This document shows positions 34,590-43,158 of a DNA stretch of 64,000 bases, one piece after another. The stretch's first letter is position 1. Each line of letters opens with the position of its first letter. A program made the position numbers and the translations under genes. The DNA is taken from the NCBI GenBank assembly GCA_020638095.1, contig JACKJF010000004.1, forward strand, positions 186,001 to 250,000, in the 5' to 3' direction. The DNA comes from Hyphomicrobiaceae bacterium (GTDB lineage: Bacteria; Pseudomonadota; Alphaproteobacteria; Rhizobiales; Devosiaceae). Below the pieces are notes generated by a model. The model saw only the letters and a program-made list of their open reading frames with translations. It searched no databases and was not told where the DNA came from.

Positions 34590-35678
34590 ATGCAGCATTC
34601 CGTTTCCATCAAGGACCTGACCCTTTCCTTTGGCAACCTGACGGTGCTTGATTCGCTCAATCTCGACGTCAGTCAGGGTGAGTTCATCGTTCTGCTCGGC
34701 CCCTCGGGTTGCGGCAAGTCAACCCTTCTCAACTGCATCGCCGGACTGCTCGATGTGACCGGCGGCCAGATCTTCATTTCCGGCAAGAACGTCACATGGA
34801 CCGAGCCCAAGGACCGGGGCATCGGCATGGTTTTCCAGTCCTACGCGCTCTATCCGCAAATGACCGTCGAACGGAACCTCAGCTTTGGTCTCCGCGTCGC
34901 CGGCCTGCCCAAGGCTGAAATCGAACAGCGCGTCAAGCGCGCCTCGGAAGTCCTGCAGATCGAGCCGCTGCTCAACCGCAAACCGGCGGCACTTTCGGGC
35001 GGCCAGCGGCAGCGTGTCGCCATCGGCCGCGCGCTCGTTCGCGACGTCGACGTGTTTCTCTTCGACGAGCCACTGTCGAACCTCGACGCCAAGCTCCGTT
35101 CCGAACTTCGCGTCGAAATCAAGCGGCTGCACCAGCGCCTGAAGAACACGATGATCTACGTAACCCACGATCAGATCGAAGCGCTGACGCTTGCCGACCG
35201 CGTGGCGATCATGAAGGGCGGCATCATCCAGCAGCTCGACGCGCCGCATACGATCTATCACAAGCCGGTCAACCTCTTCGTCGCCGGTTTCATGGGCTCG
35301 CCCTCGATGAACTTCATTTCCGGCAAGCTCGCACGCACCGACGGTGGTCGGTTCACCGCTGATGGCGTCGACTGGGGCCTGAAAGGCTACGAATTCGGCA
35401 CCACCTCCGGTGGCGAGCAAGGCGCGGTGCTTGGCATCCGGCCCGAGCATTTCGGGGTCAACGGCGCATCGGAATCGATGCCCATTCAGTTCGAAGGCGA
35501 AATCGAAGTCGTCGAACCGATGGGATCGGACACGGTGGGCTGGACTTCCGTCGGCGGCAGCCAGATCAAGTTCCGCGTTGACAGCGAAACCGCGCTTCAC
35601 GTCGGCGACAGGGTCAAGCTTGGTTTCGACCCGCAACGCGCATCCGTATTTGACGAACAGAGCGGCGACCGCCTCTGA
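34590..35678 (+). CDS. Sugar ABC transporter ATP-binding protein (UgpC/MsmK type)
   Basis: A 362-residue ATPase that powers import. Motifs: Walker A GPSGCGKST (near 39), Q-loop FQSYALYPQ, signature LSGGQRQRV, Walker B VFLFDEPLSNLD, and the switch His in VTHDQ. The C-terminal 120 residues form the TOBE/OB regulatory domain (LGIRPEHFG) typical of CUT1 ATPases. The Q-loop and signature match MalK-like proteins. It completes a full transporter: binding protein, two permeases and ATPase. Confidence 0.95.
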   Translation: MQHSVSIKDLTLSFGNLTVLDSLNLDVSQGEFIVLLGPSGCGKSTLLNCIAGLLDVTGGQIFISGKNVTWTEPKDRGIGMVFQSYALYPQMTVERNLSFGLRVAGLPKAEIEQRVKRASEVLQIEPLLNRKPAALSGGQRQRVAIGRALVRDVDVFLFDEPLSNLDAKLRSELRVEIKRLHQRLKNTMIYVTHDQIEALTLADRVAIMKGGIIQQLDAPHTIYHKPVNLFVAGFMGSPSMNFISGKLARTDGGRFTADGVDWGLKGYEFGTTSGGEQGAVLGIRPEHFGVNGASESMPIQFEGEIEVVEPMGSDTVGWTSVGGSQIKFRVDSETALHVGDRVKLGFDPQRASVFDEQSGDRL

Positions 35679-35735
35679 CACGCAAATTGGCGGCCGGCCC
35701 TGGCCGGCAGCCCTTCACATCCCTAGGAGGCCACA

Positions 35736-36485
35736 ATGGACTTTTCGTTCCAGCTTTACTGCGCGCGCAATTTCCCGCCCATTCTTGACATTCTTCCGCG
35801 TCTCAAGGCACTGGGCTATTCCCAGGTCGAGGGCTTTGGCGGTCTCTACGCCAACGAGCCCGGACTTGCCGACGCCGTCAAAGCAGCCGGGTTGACCATG
35901 CCGACCGGTCATTTCGGTCTCGACATGCTCGAAGACACCGACAACACGATGAAACTTGCCGAACGGCTCGGCACGAAGATCCTGTTTTGCCCCGCGCCGC
36001 CGCCGGGCAAACGCGAGATGGGCGAGGACGGCTGGACCGAACTCGCCGAAACGCTGGGGCGTCTGGCGTCCGTTTACAAGGCCAATGGCTTCGGTTTCGG
36101 CTGGCACAACCATCATTGGGAATTCCAACCGACCGCGTCCGGCCGCCTGCCGATCGAGATCATTTTCGAAACCGCGCCTGACCTCGTCTGGGAGCAGGAC
36201 GTCGCATGGACGGTTCGCGGCAATGCCGACCCGGTCGCCTGGACCCGCAAATATGCGGACCGGATCGTCGCCATTCACGTCAAGGACATCGCTCCGGTCG
36301 GTGACTGCATCGACGAAGACGGTTGGGCCGATGTCGGCCATGGCACGCTTGACTGGCCGGGTCTGATGAAGCTCGTTCGTTCCGAAACCAAGGCCGAGTA
36401 CTTCGTCATGGAACACGACAATCCCTCCGACGTCGACCGGTTCGCCCGGCGCTCGATCGAAGCGGCACGCAAGTTCGGAGCCTGA
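35736..36485 (+). CDS. Sugar phosphate isomerase/epimerase-like TIM barrel (short form)
   Basis: A 249-residue AP-endonuclease-2/xylose isomerase-like barrel. Metal-binding positions are seen in GFGWHNHHWEF (His, Glu), LVWEQDVAW (Glu, Asp), AIHVKDIAP (His) and FVMEHDNP (Glu, His). Relatives include hydroxypyruvate isomerase, YcjR (a 3-keto-glycoside epimerase) and 3-keto-glycoside lyases/hydrolases. Next to a Gfo/Idh/MocA dehydrogenase and a sugar transporter, action on an oxidised (3-keto) sugar or glycoside is the best reading; the reaction type is open. AGGAGG precedes ATG 35736. The dehydrogenase gene follows after 4 bp. Confidence 0.85.
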   Translation: MDFSFQLYCARNFPPILDILPRLKALGYSQVEGFGGLYANEPGLADAVKAAGLTMPTGHFGLDMLEDTDNTMKLAERLGTKILFCPAPPPGKREMGEDGWTELAETLGRLASVYKANGFGFGWHNHHWEFQPTASGRLPIEIIFETAPDLVWEQDVAWTVRGNADPVAWTRKYADRIVAIHVKDIAPVGDCIDEDGWADVGHGTLDWPGLMKLVRSETKAEYFVMEHDNPSDVDRFARRSIEAARKFGA

Positions 36486-36489
36486 GACC

Positions 36490-37626
36490 ATGAGCAAGAC
36501 ATTTGGCGTCGGCATTCTTGGCTGCGGGAATATCTCGACCACCTATCTCAACCTTGCACCTCTCTTCAAAGGCCTCGAGGTCCGGGCGGTCGCCGATATT
36601 CTGCCTGAGGCGGCAAAGGCGCGGGGCGCGGAATATGGCGTTCGCGTTCAGTCCGTCGATGAAATGCTCGCCAACGCCGACATCGACATCATCGTCAACC
36701 TGACGATTCCCGAGGTGCACTACCAGGTCTCCAAGGATATCGTCTCGGCCGGCAAGCACGCCTATTCCGAAAAGCCTTTGGTGCTGGCGATCGAACAGGG
36801 CCTCGACCTGAAGCAGACGGCAAAGGACAACAACGTCCTCGTCGGCTGCGCGCCTGACACGTTCCTTGGCGGCGCGCATCAGCAGGCGCGCTCGATCATC
36901 GACAGCGGCCAGATCGGCAAGATCACGTCGGGCACCGCCTTCGTCATGAGCGCCGGCATGGAAAGCTGGCACCCCAACCCCGATTTCTTTTTCCGGCCCG
37001 GCGGCGGCCCGATCCTCGACGTGGGGCCGTACTACGTCGCCAACCTCATTCAATTGATCGGTCCGGTGAAGCGGGTAACGGCATTCGCCAACATGGCCCA
37101 GAAAGAGCGCACCATCGGTTCGGGCGCACGTGCGGGCCAGAAGGTGCCGGTTTCGACGCCGACCACGGTCCATTCGGTTCTCGAATTTGCCAATGGCGCC
37201 GTCGTCACTCTTGACGGTAGCTGGGACGTCAAGGCCCACACCCATGCCAACATGGAACTTTACGGCACCGAGGGATCGATCTTCGTGCCCGATCCCAATT
37301 TCTTCGGCGGTGACGTCAAGGTCGCCAACGCCAAGGGCGAGGTTTCAACTGTCGCAGCATGGGATCACCCGTTCGGCGTCGCCAACCAGCATCGGGAGGG
37401 CCGTCCGTCGGTCGCCAACTATCGCACTGCCGGTTTTGCCGACATGGTGCAGGCGATGGATGCTGGCCGTCCGCCGCGCTGCGGTCTCGACATGGCGCTG
37501 CACGGCGTCGACGTGATGACATCGATCCTGAAGTCCGCGGAGGAGGGCAGGGCCATCACGCTGCAGACCACTTGTGATCGCCCGCTGCCGCTGTCGCCGG
37601 ACGAAGCCAGAGCCATGCTCAAGTGA
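36490..37626 (+). CDS. Gfo/Idh/MocA-family sugar dehydrogenase (first copy)
   Basis: A 378-residue NAD(P)-dependent oxidoreductase: Rossmann domain (GVGILGCGNISTTYL), the family motif SEKPLVLAIEQG (catalytic Lys), and the C-terminal sheet domain with GGGPILDVGPYYVANLIQ (catalytic Asp, with Tyr where His is often seen). Expected to oxidise a sugar hydroxyl, often C3 of a glucoside. It is translationally close to the isomerase before it. A hairpin at 37656 marks the end of this gene pair. Substrate unknown. Confidence 0.9.
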   Translation: MSKTFGVGILGCGNISTTYLNLAPLFKGLEVRAVADILPEAAKARGAEYGVRVQSVDEMLANADIDIIVNLTIPEVHYQVSKDIVSAGKHAYSEKPLVLAIEQGLDLKQTAKDNNVLVGCAPDTFLGGAHQQARSIIDSGQIGKITSGTAFVMSAGMESWHPNPDFFFRPGGGPILDVGPYYVANLIQLIGPVKRVTAFANMAQKERTIGSGARAGQKVPVSTPTTVHSVLEFANGAVVTLDGSWDVKAHTHANMELYGTEGSIFVPDPNFFGGDVKVANAKGEVSTVAAWDHPFGVANQHREGRPSVANYRTAGFADMVQAMDAGRPPRCGLDMALHGVDVMTSILKSAEEGRAITLQTTCDRPLPLSPDEARAMLK

Positions 37627-37655
37627 AACGGATGGGAATTGACTGACATTTCTGA

Positions 37656-37688
37656 ACACCCGCGCCGATTGCCCGGCGTGGGTGTTTT
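37656..37688 (+). terminator. Terminator-like hairpin inside the sugar operon
   Basis: ACACCC-G-CGCCG pairs with CGGCG-T-GGGTGT (37656-37685), followed by TTTGA. The T tract is short, so it may only reduce transcription into the second isomerase/dehydrogenase pair. A GAGGAGG ribosome site follows for the next gene. Confidence 0.55.
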
Positions 37689-37712
37689 GATCTGAATTGC
37701 GAGGAGGGATAA

Positions 37713-38768
37713 ATGAAAACGATTAAGGGACCAGCGATATTTCTGGCGCAGTTCGCCAGCGACGAAGCGCCGTTCGATACGCTCGACAATGTCTGCCGGT
37801 GGGCAGCGGGACTTGGCTACAAGGGAATCCAGATTCCGGCATGGGTTGGGTCCTATATTGATCTCGAAAAGGCAGCGACATCAAAGGCCTACGCTGACGA
37901 TCTGAACGCGGTTGCCGCGCGCCATGGCCTCGTCATCACTGATCTGACGACCCATCTGCAGGGGCAACTGGTTGCCGTCCATCCCGCCTATGACACAGCA
38001 TTTGACGGCTTCGCGCCGGCAAGCGTTCATGGCAATCCCGCCGCCCGGCAGGAATGGGCGGTGCAACAACTCATGTGGGCCGCTGCTGCGTCAAGAAATC
38101 TTGGCCTGACCACGCACGGAACCTTCTCCGGCGCGCTCGTTTGGCCGTTCATGTATCCTTGGCCACAGCGCCCGGCCGGTCTTGTTGAGGAAGCATTCGA
38201 CGAACTGGCCCGCCGTTGGACGCCGATACTCAATGAGTTCGACCGCAACGGTGTGGATCTCTGCTACGAAATCCATCCGGGCGAGGACCTGCACGATGGC
38301 GTCACCTTCGAGATGTTCCTCGATCGGGTGAACAACCACCCGCGCGCCAACATGATCTACGATCCGAGCCACTACGTCTTGCAGTGCCTCGACTATCTCG
38401 ATCACATCGATATCTATCACGACCGCATCAAGATGTTCCACGCCAAGGACGCCGAGTTCAATCCGACCGGACGGCAGGGCGTTTATGGCGGCTTCCAGTC
38501 CTGGGTGAACCGGGCCGGCCGCTTCCGCTCGCTTGGTGACGGGCAGGTCGATTTTGCCGGGATTTTCTCGAAATTGACGCAGTACGATTTCAGCGGCTGG
38601 GCTGTGCTGGAATGGGAATGCGCGATGAAGCATCCTGAGGACGGCGCCCGCGAAGGCGCCGAGTTCATCGCCAGTCACATCATTCGCGTCACCGAACGCG
38701 CGTTCGACGATTTCGCATCGTCGGGAACGGACCGCGAGGCAAACCGCAAGATGCTTGGGCTCTCCTAG
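37713..38768 (+). CDS. Sugar phosphate isomerase/epimerase-like TIM barrel (long form)
   Basis: A 351-residue member of the AP-endonuclease-2 barrel superfamily, about 100 residues longer than the first isomerase gene and only distantly similar to it. Likely metal ligands are Glu in CYEIHPGED, Asp and His in YDPSHYVL, His in MFHAKDAEF and Glu in VLEWECAM. This longer group is often found with Gfo/Idh/MocA dehydrogenases in polyol and glycoside operons. The start ATG 37713 has GAGGAGG upstream. The reaction cannot be fixed from sequence. Confidence 0.85.
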   Translation: MKTIKGPAIFLAQFASDEAPFDTLDNVCRWAAGLGYKGIQIPAWVGSYIDLEKAATSKAYADDLNAVAARHGLVITDLTTHLQGQLVAVHPAYDTAFDGFAPASVHGNPAARQEWAVQQLMWAAAASRNLGLTTHGTFSGALVWPFMYPWPQRPAGLVEEAFDELARRWTPILNEFDRNGVDLCYEIHPGEDLHDGVTFEMFLDRVNNHPRANMIYDPSHYVLQCLDYLDHIDIYHDRIKMFHAKDAEFNPTGRQGVYGGFQSWVNRAGRFRSLGDGQVDFAGIFSKLTQYDFSGWAVLEWECAMKHPEDGAREGAEFIASHIIRVTERAFDDFASSGTDREANRKMLGLS

Positions 38769-38831
38769 GCGGGTTCCACGACCGGCGACATTGGGATAGA
38801 CCGCAACACGGCTGCCAGGAAGGAAACAATC

Positions 38832-39971
38832 ATGGGTGAGAACGGAAAACGTCCCATCAGGTTGGGCATGGTTGGAGGCGGGCAGGATGCCTTCATCGGC
38901 TACGTCCACCGTATCGCTTCGCGGCTGGACGGCGAGTATCAGCTTGTCGCCGGCGCACTGTCGTCACGACCGGAAGTGGCGCGGGAATCGGCCGCCATGT
39001 TCGGCATTTCTGCTGAACGTGCCTACACGGACTACGCGGAAATGGCGCGCGCCGAAGCCGCCCGGCCCGACGGCATCGAGGCGGTTTCGATCGTCACGCC
39101 CAACAATGTTCACTATGGTCCTGCCAAGGCCTTCCTCGAATCCGGCATTCACGTCATCTGCGACAAACCGCTGACCTCGACGCTTGAAGACGCAATCGCG
39201 CTTTCAGGGGTGCAGCCAAAGGGCGGTGCGAAATTCCTCCTGACCCACAACTACACGGGCTATCCGCTCGTGCGGCAGGCGCGCCAGATGATCGCCGACG
39301 GCAAACTTGGCACTCTGCGCGTCGTCCAGGTCGAATATCCGCAGGACTGGCTGACCGAGGAAGTCCACAACAAGCAGGCCGACTGGCGCACGGATCCAAG
39401 CCGCTCGGGCATTGGCGGCTGCATCGGCGATATCGGCACCCATGCCTACAATCTCGCGCGGTTCATGACCGGTCTCGAACTCGAGATGTTGAGCGCCGAC
39501 CTGACCACGTTCGTGCCGGGCCGGCTGGTCGACGATAACGTCCACATCATGATGCGGTTCAAGGGCGGGGCGAAGGGCATGCTCTGGGCCTCGCAGGTGG
39601 CGCCGGGCAACGAAAACGGGCCGTCGATCCGTATTTACGGCGACAAGGGCGGCATCGAGTGGCAGCAGATCGAGCCTAACAAGATGTGGTTCTGCCCCTT
39701 GGGTGAGCCCCGTCAGCTCCTGACCCGCGGCGGCGCGACGCCGATTGGCGCCGATGCCCCGGCCGGCGCCCAGACCCGCATTCCGCCCGGACACCCGGAA
39801 GGCTATCTCGAGGCCTTCGCGACGCTCTACAGGGACTTCGCTGGCGTCATTCGTGGCGAGACCGACGGCGCGCTTCTGCCGACCATGGCCGATGGCGTCG
39901 AAGGCATGAAATTCATCGTTGCCGCGGTCACATCGAGCAACAACGACGGGCACTGGACCCGACTCGGCTGA
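38832..39971 (+). CDS. Gfo/Idh/MocA-family sugar dehydrogenase (second copy)
   Basis: A 379-residue oxidoreductase with N-terminal Rossmann GMVGGGQDAFIGYVHRIA, the catalytic Lys motif ICDKPLTSTLEDA, and GGCIGDIGTHAYNLARF (Asp and His). The GGGxxAFIG start marks a different subgroup from the first dehydrogenase. It forms a second enzyme pair with the 351-residue isomerase. It is preceded by GGAAGGAAA. It is the last gene of the operon; the convergent GFA gene starts its 3' end 22 bp later. Confidence 0.9.
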   Translation: MGENGKRPIRLGMVGGGQDAFIGYVHRIASRLDGEYQLVAGALSSRPEVARESAAMFGISAERAYTDYAEMARAEAARPDGIEAVSIVTPNNVHYGPAKAFLESGIHVICDKPLTSTLEDAIALSGVQPKGGAKFLLTHNYTGYPLVRQARQMIADGKLGTLRVVQVEYPQDWLTEEVHNKQADWRTDPSRSGIGGCIGDIGTHAYNLARFMTGLELEMLSADLTTFVPGRLVDDNVHIMMRFKGGAKGMLWASQVAPGNENGPSIRIYGDKGGIEWQQIEPNKMWFCPLGEPRQLLTRGGATPIGADAPAGAQTRIPPGHPEGYLEAFATLYRDFAGVIRGETDGALLPTMADGVEGMKFIVAAVTSSNNDGHWTRLG

Positions 39972-39993
39972 TCGCCACCCAGTTTGCGATGAC

Positions 39994-40407
39994 CTAAAGG
40001 TGGCGCGCTTCTGCCGGCGCGTGCCACCAGTTGTCGTTCCGGCCGTCATAATAGGTCACCGGCGCCGAAATCAGTTCCTCCGGATCGAGATCATCGAGCG
40101 CCGCGACACTGATGTCGTAGCGCTCGGCCTTGTTCCATTCCGATACCGGCACGTGCCCGAACATGCTCACGCCGCAGATCTTGCAGAAGCCACCGAATTC
40201 GGTCTTGCCACCGACCGCATAGCCGCTCAACAACTCGGCGCCGCGGATAAGCCGAAGACTCTCCGGCGAGACCGGCGCGCTCCAGGCGCGGCGCTTCCAG
40301 CATCGAGTACAGTTGCACTTCTTGGTGCCAGCGGCCGCCAGGTCAAGTTCCGCCTCGAACTGTACACCGCCGCAGATGCAGCTTCCGTGATAGGTCTCTG
40401 TCGCCAT
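39994..40407 (-). CDS. GFA (CENP-V/GFA domain) zinc protein
   Basis: A 137-residue protein of the glutathione-dependent formaldehyde-activating (Mss4-like) fold. Zinc-binding Cys pairs are visible: GSCICGGV, KKCNCTRCWKR and GFCKICGVSMFGH. ATG 40407 has AGGAGCGAACC upstream; the frame upstream is not conserved. Most members, including this type, have no proven activity, and spontaneous or enzymatic glutathione-aldehyde chemistry is only suggested by the founding member. Single gene, convergent with the sugar operon. Confidence 0.88.
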   Translation of the reverse strand: MATETYHGSCICGGVQFEAELDLAAAGTKKCNCTRCWKRRAWSAPVSPESLRLIRGAELLSGYAVGGKTEFGGFCKICGVSMFGHVPVSEWNKAERYDISVAALDDLDPEELISAPVTYYDGRNDNWWHAPAEARHL

Positions 40408-40624
40408 GGTTCGCTCCTGTGTTGGATCGAACCCTAGCCGCAACCGATGACAGGAAATGTCAGTAGGTGCCATGCGCCCGGTTTCTGTCTTCAGGTGTAG
40501 GCGTCCAGGCGGGGCAAGACCTTCAGGCAACGCTCCGATCGATGGCCGCCCACCATATTGTGTTGCGAGAGGTAACGTCGCGATCTAGCGTTGATTTCCA
40601 CGTGGCAGCGGAAGCGGGAACTCA

Positions 40625-41308
40625 ATGAGCCATCAGGCAGCCTCACGGTTCGCCGGCATAACGGGCCTGTTGTCCCTGATAGCCGGTTTGTTCGGTGCCT
40701 ACTTTGAAGCCGGGTTTCCAGACACGCGCGATGTGGGCGTGATCACTCGTTTCGTGCTCGAACACAAATCGATGCTAATCAGCCAATCTTTGGCCTTTTC
40801 TCTCAGTCCCATCTTGCTGCTCTTCATGATTGCCGGGCTCGCTGAAAGGCTCAAAAAGTCCGGCGCATCAGCGCTCTGGGCCAATTCATCGTTTGGCGCT
40901 GCCACAATCTGGATCGGTTTGCAGGTGGCCGCCCAATGCCTTCAGATTGGGTATGCGATGGCCACCACACATGAGGCGCCCGTCAGTCTCGCCTTGATGT
41001 CCGCTTCGGCAGCCATGCTGACACTCTCGGGAATAGGCGGCGCCGCGTTCCTGTTCGCAGTGGGCATCGCAATCCTCGCAGACCGGCAATTGCCGGTCTG
41101 GTTCGCCGCGCTTTCCTTGGTCGCCGCGCTTGCGCAATTACTCATCTGGATGACGGCGGCAGTGGAAAGCGGCCCCTTTTCGCCGGTGGGTTGGACAGCC
41201 TACATTTTGCAGCCGTTCTTCATCGTATGGCTGTTGCCCGCCGCCCTGCTGTTGCTGATCGGACGCCGGGCCAACTCGGACGAACGCAAGGTGCAATATA
41301 GCACTTAG
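40625..41308 (+). CDS. DUF4386-like membrane protein
   Basis: A 227-residue protein with six hydrophobic segments and few charged residues; the pattern (FAGITGLLSLIAGLFGAYFE at the start, ILADRQLPVWFAALSLVAAL later) resembles DUF4386 membrane proteins of unknown function. The first 130 residues hold the most charged loops. It overlaps the convergent SQR-like gene by four bases at the 3' end. No neighbours suggest a role. Confidence 0.6.
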   Translation: MSHQAASRFAGITGLLSLIAGLFGAYFEAGFPDTRDVGVITRFVLEHKSMLISQSLAFSLSPILLLFMIAGLAERLKKSGASALWANSSFGAATIWIGLQVAAQCLQIGYAMATTHEAPVSLALMSASAAMLTLSGIGGAAFLFAVGIAILADRQLPVWFAALSLVAALAQLLIWMTAAVESGPFSPVGWTAYILQPFFIVWLLPAALLLLIGRRANSDERKVQYST

Positions 41309-42432
41309 CGATAAACGCTGAGATAATGTCCTTCGAAATAGCGCTTGAGCCAGTGGAAGATTTTCGAACCGGGCAACACGAAGCTGCGTTTCTCGTCGCG
41401 GAAGACCAGGATGCCCTTGTCGAGCGTATCGATGATGCAGATGAGCTCAGGTTTGAACTTGTGGCTGGCCGGCTCACCCCTCAGCTTCGCGGCGATGTTG
41501 TGGGCCACCGCTTCGGCCTGCAAATCAGCCTGATGCGCCTGCTTGGCGAGCCAGTCCGGGCCGGGATAGGACCCTGAATCGCCGACCACCCAAACGTTTG
41601 GATGGTCCTTGACCGCGCAGGTCTCGTCGGCGGCGATCATCCCGCCGGGCGAAAGCGGCAGGCCGGTGGCCGCCGCCCAGGCGGGGCCGGTCATGCCGGG
41701 CATGAACAGGATCATGTCCGCGTCGATCTCGCCGCCTTCGGTGACGACCTTCTTTTCCTCGAACCGCACCATCTTGTGGCCGAGATGCGTTTCGATGCCG
41801 CGTTTGCGCATATCGGCGAGGATTTTGTCGACGGCCTTCTCCCCGAGCCGAATACCCGGTTTGGGTGCCGGCGAAAAGAACATCAGCTTGAACTTGTCGC
41901 GCCGCCCCATGCGCCGGAGATAGGAATCGGTGATGAACAGCAGCTCGAACATAGGCCCGCCGCGCATCGCACCCTGTTCGTTGGGATTGGTGGCAAATCC
42001 GAAGGCAATGGTGCCGCCATTCATTTCGTCGAGCCGCTTGTCGATTGCCTCGCTGACCGGCAGGCCCTCGCAGATTGTCAGCGCATGTTCGATCCCCGGC
42101 AGTTTCTTGATGAAGCGGCCGCCTGTACCAATCACCAGATAGTCGTTCGAATACTCGCCCTGATCGGTGACCACCGTCCGGCCCTTGTCCCTTAGCCCGG
42201 TGACCGATGCCTGCACGAAATTGACCCGGTGCTTGGCAAAATAGTGTCGCAACGGGATTTTCAGGCCCTCTGCCTTGCGCAGCTTGGCGGGAACCCAGAT
42301 CGACGAGGGCAGGTAGTGCAGGTCATCGCGAGGGGAAATCAGGGTAATGTCGTCGGCAACGCCGCGCTTGCGCAACTCGCGAACGGCGGTAAGGGCCCCG
42401 AAGCCGGAACCCAGAATGGTGATGTTGGTCAT
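41305..42432 (-). CDS. Sulfide:quinone oxidoreductase-like flavoprotein
   Basis: A 375-residue FAD enzyme of the SQR/NDH-2/FCC group: FAD-binding ITILGSGFGALTAVREL at the N-terminus, YLVIGTGGRFI, and the second dinucleotide motif VWVVGDSGSYPGPDWLAKQAHQADLQAE. The C-terminus is amphipathic (FHWLKRYFEGHYL), suited to membrane attachment. Cys residues lie in LTICEGLP, DETCAVKD and ELICIIDT. The paired Cys expected near GGPMFEL in classical SQR is absent (that stretch is Cys-free), so this is a divergent SQR type or another quinone-linked oxidoreductase. ATG 42432. It has its own promoter with a palindrome, typical of a sulfide- or persulfide-controlled gene. Confidence 0.8.
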   Translation of the reverse strand: MTNITILGSGFGALTAVRELRKRGVADDITLISPRDDLHYLPSSIWVPAKLRKAEGLKIPLRHYFAKHRVNFVQASVTGLRDKGRTVVTDQGEYSNDYLVIGTGGRFIKKLPGIEHALTICEGLPVSEAIDKRLDEMNGGTIAFGFATNPNEQGAMRGGPMFELLFITDSYLRRMGRRDKFKLMFFSPAPKPGIRLGEKAVDKILADMRKRGIETHLGHKMVRFEEKKVVTEGGEIDADMILFMPGMTGPAWAAATGLPLSPGGMIAADETCAVKDHPNVWVVGDSGSYPGPDWLAKQAHQADLQAEAVAHNIAAKLRGEPASHKFKPELICIIDTLDKGILVFRDEKRSFVLPGSKIFHWLKRYFEGHYLSVYR

Positions 42433-42496
42433 GAAATGACGCTCCGGAAATCTGGAAACGGGCGCAGCGCTAAGCCGCCCCGCTGAGTCATTCAAT

Positions 42497-42525
42497 ATAT
42501 TAGTGATTGCTAATATAATTGTCCA
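42497..42525 (-). promoter_or_regulatory. Promoter and palindromic operator of the SQR-like gene
   Basis: On the minus strand TGGACA, a 17-bp spacer and TAATAT form a near-consensus promoter. Within it lies the perfect palindrome ATATTAG-N6-CTAATAT (42497-42503 with 42510-42516), covering the -10 and spacer. ArsR-family persulfide sensors (BigR/SqrR type) act at AT-rich palindromes of this general shape, so repression at this site is likely. The regulator is not in the window. Confidence 0.65.
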
Positions 42526-42540
42526 GAACCCCGGCAAACA

Positions 42541-42566
42541 AAAAGGCGCACCACCGGGTGCGCCTT
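42541..42566 (-). terminator. Terminator of the downstream curlin gene
   Basis: On the minus strand AAGGCGCACC, loop CGGT, GGTGCGCCTT, then T residues and TGTTTG. A ten-pair stem 23 bp after the curlin-repeat gene. Confidence 0.85.
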
Positions 42567-42588
42567 GCTGCTGAAAGGAAATTGGGGT

Positions 42589-42999
42589 TCAGAAACCGAC
42601 CTGGAAGGCCATGCAGGTTTCGCCGCCATTCTGCTCGATATGTGATTCCGTCGCTTCACCGAACTGGAACAGGCCGCAGGAATTGTCGTCGCCGTTCTGC
42701 TCGATCGTGCCGACATGGCCGTCGCCTTCCTGCACGATGACAGCCTGGTTGCTGCCACCATTCTGAATGACGCCCGCCATGTTGCCGATGCCGTTTTGGG
42801 AAATGCCGCCATTTTCCGACATGCCCTGCACAAGGGCGAACATGGTGAGGCCCATGCGCATCGCCTGCGCCTGCTCGGGGTCGGTCGGGGTTACGACGAC
42901 GGAAATGGAACCGGCGGCGGAAGCGGGCGCCACTGCGCCGAGTGCAAGCGACAGGGCAAGGGTGCCGGCGGCGAAGATGGTTTTGATCGTGTTGTTCAT
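42589..42999 (-). CDS. Curlin-repeat protein (CsgA/CsgB-like), small
   Basis: A 136-residue secreted protein with a signal peptide (cleavage near ASAA-GS). After about 50 residues come imperfect curlin repeats with the X-Q-X-G-X-x-N-x-A/V pattern: ISQNGIGNMAGVIQNGG, NQAVIVQEGDGHVGTIEQNGDDN, and ESHIEQNGGE. Two Cys residues (NSCGLFQ and ETCMAFQ) near the C-terminus are unusual for curlins, which normally lack Cys. It is separated from csgH by a terminator, so it probably has its own promoter in 43000-43110. It may be a minor subunit or nucleator. No csgG/E/F genes are nearby. Confidence 0.8.
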   Translation of the reverse strand: MNNTIKTIFAAGTLALSLALGAVAPASAAGSISVVVTPTDPEQAQAMRMGLTMFALVQGMSENGGISQNGIGNMAGVIQNGGSNQAVIVQEGDGHVGTIEQNGDDNSCGLFQFGEATESHIEQNGGETCMAFQVGF

Positions 43000-43110
43000 T
43001 GTGGTGTCTCCAGTTGTTTGCGGCTGTCCCAGCCGATGAATCCGAGACTAGTGACCTCAAACTGAAACCGGCTCGAACCGCTCATTCACATTCGGTTCAC
43101 CCCCCAAACG

Positions 43111-43135
43111 AAAAGGCCCCGGAAACCGGGGCCTT
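43111..43135 (-). terminator. Terminator after csgH
   Basis: On the minus strand AAGGCCCCGG, loop TTT, CCGGGGCCTT, followed by TT and CG. It is a ten-pair stem 24 bp beyond csgH, isolating the downstream curlin gene. Confidence 0.85.
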
Positions 43136-43158
43136 CGAGGTGAGATTGAAGTGTTCGG

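Noticed and set aside
30965..39971. Trehalose/sucrose thuEFGKAB operon
   Set aside because: The transporter order fits, but there is no ThuA-like gene, and the enzyme set (two isomerase plus dehydrogenase pairs) differs.
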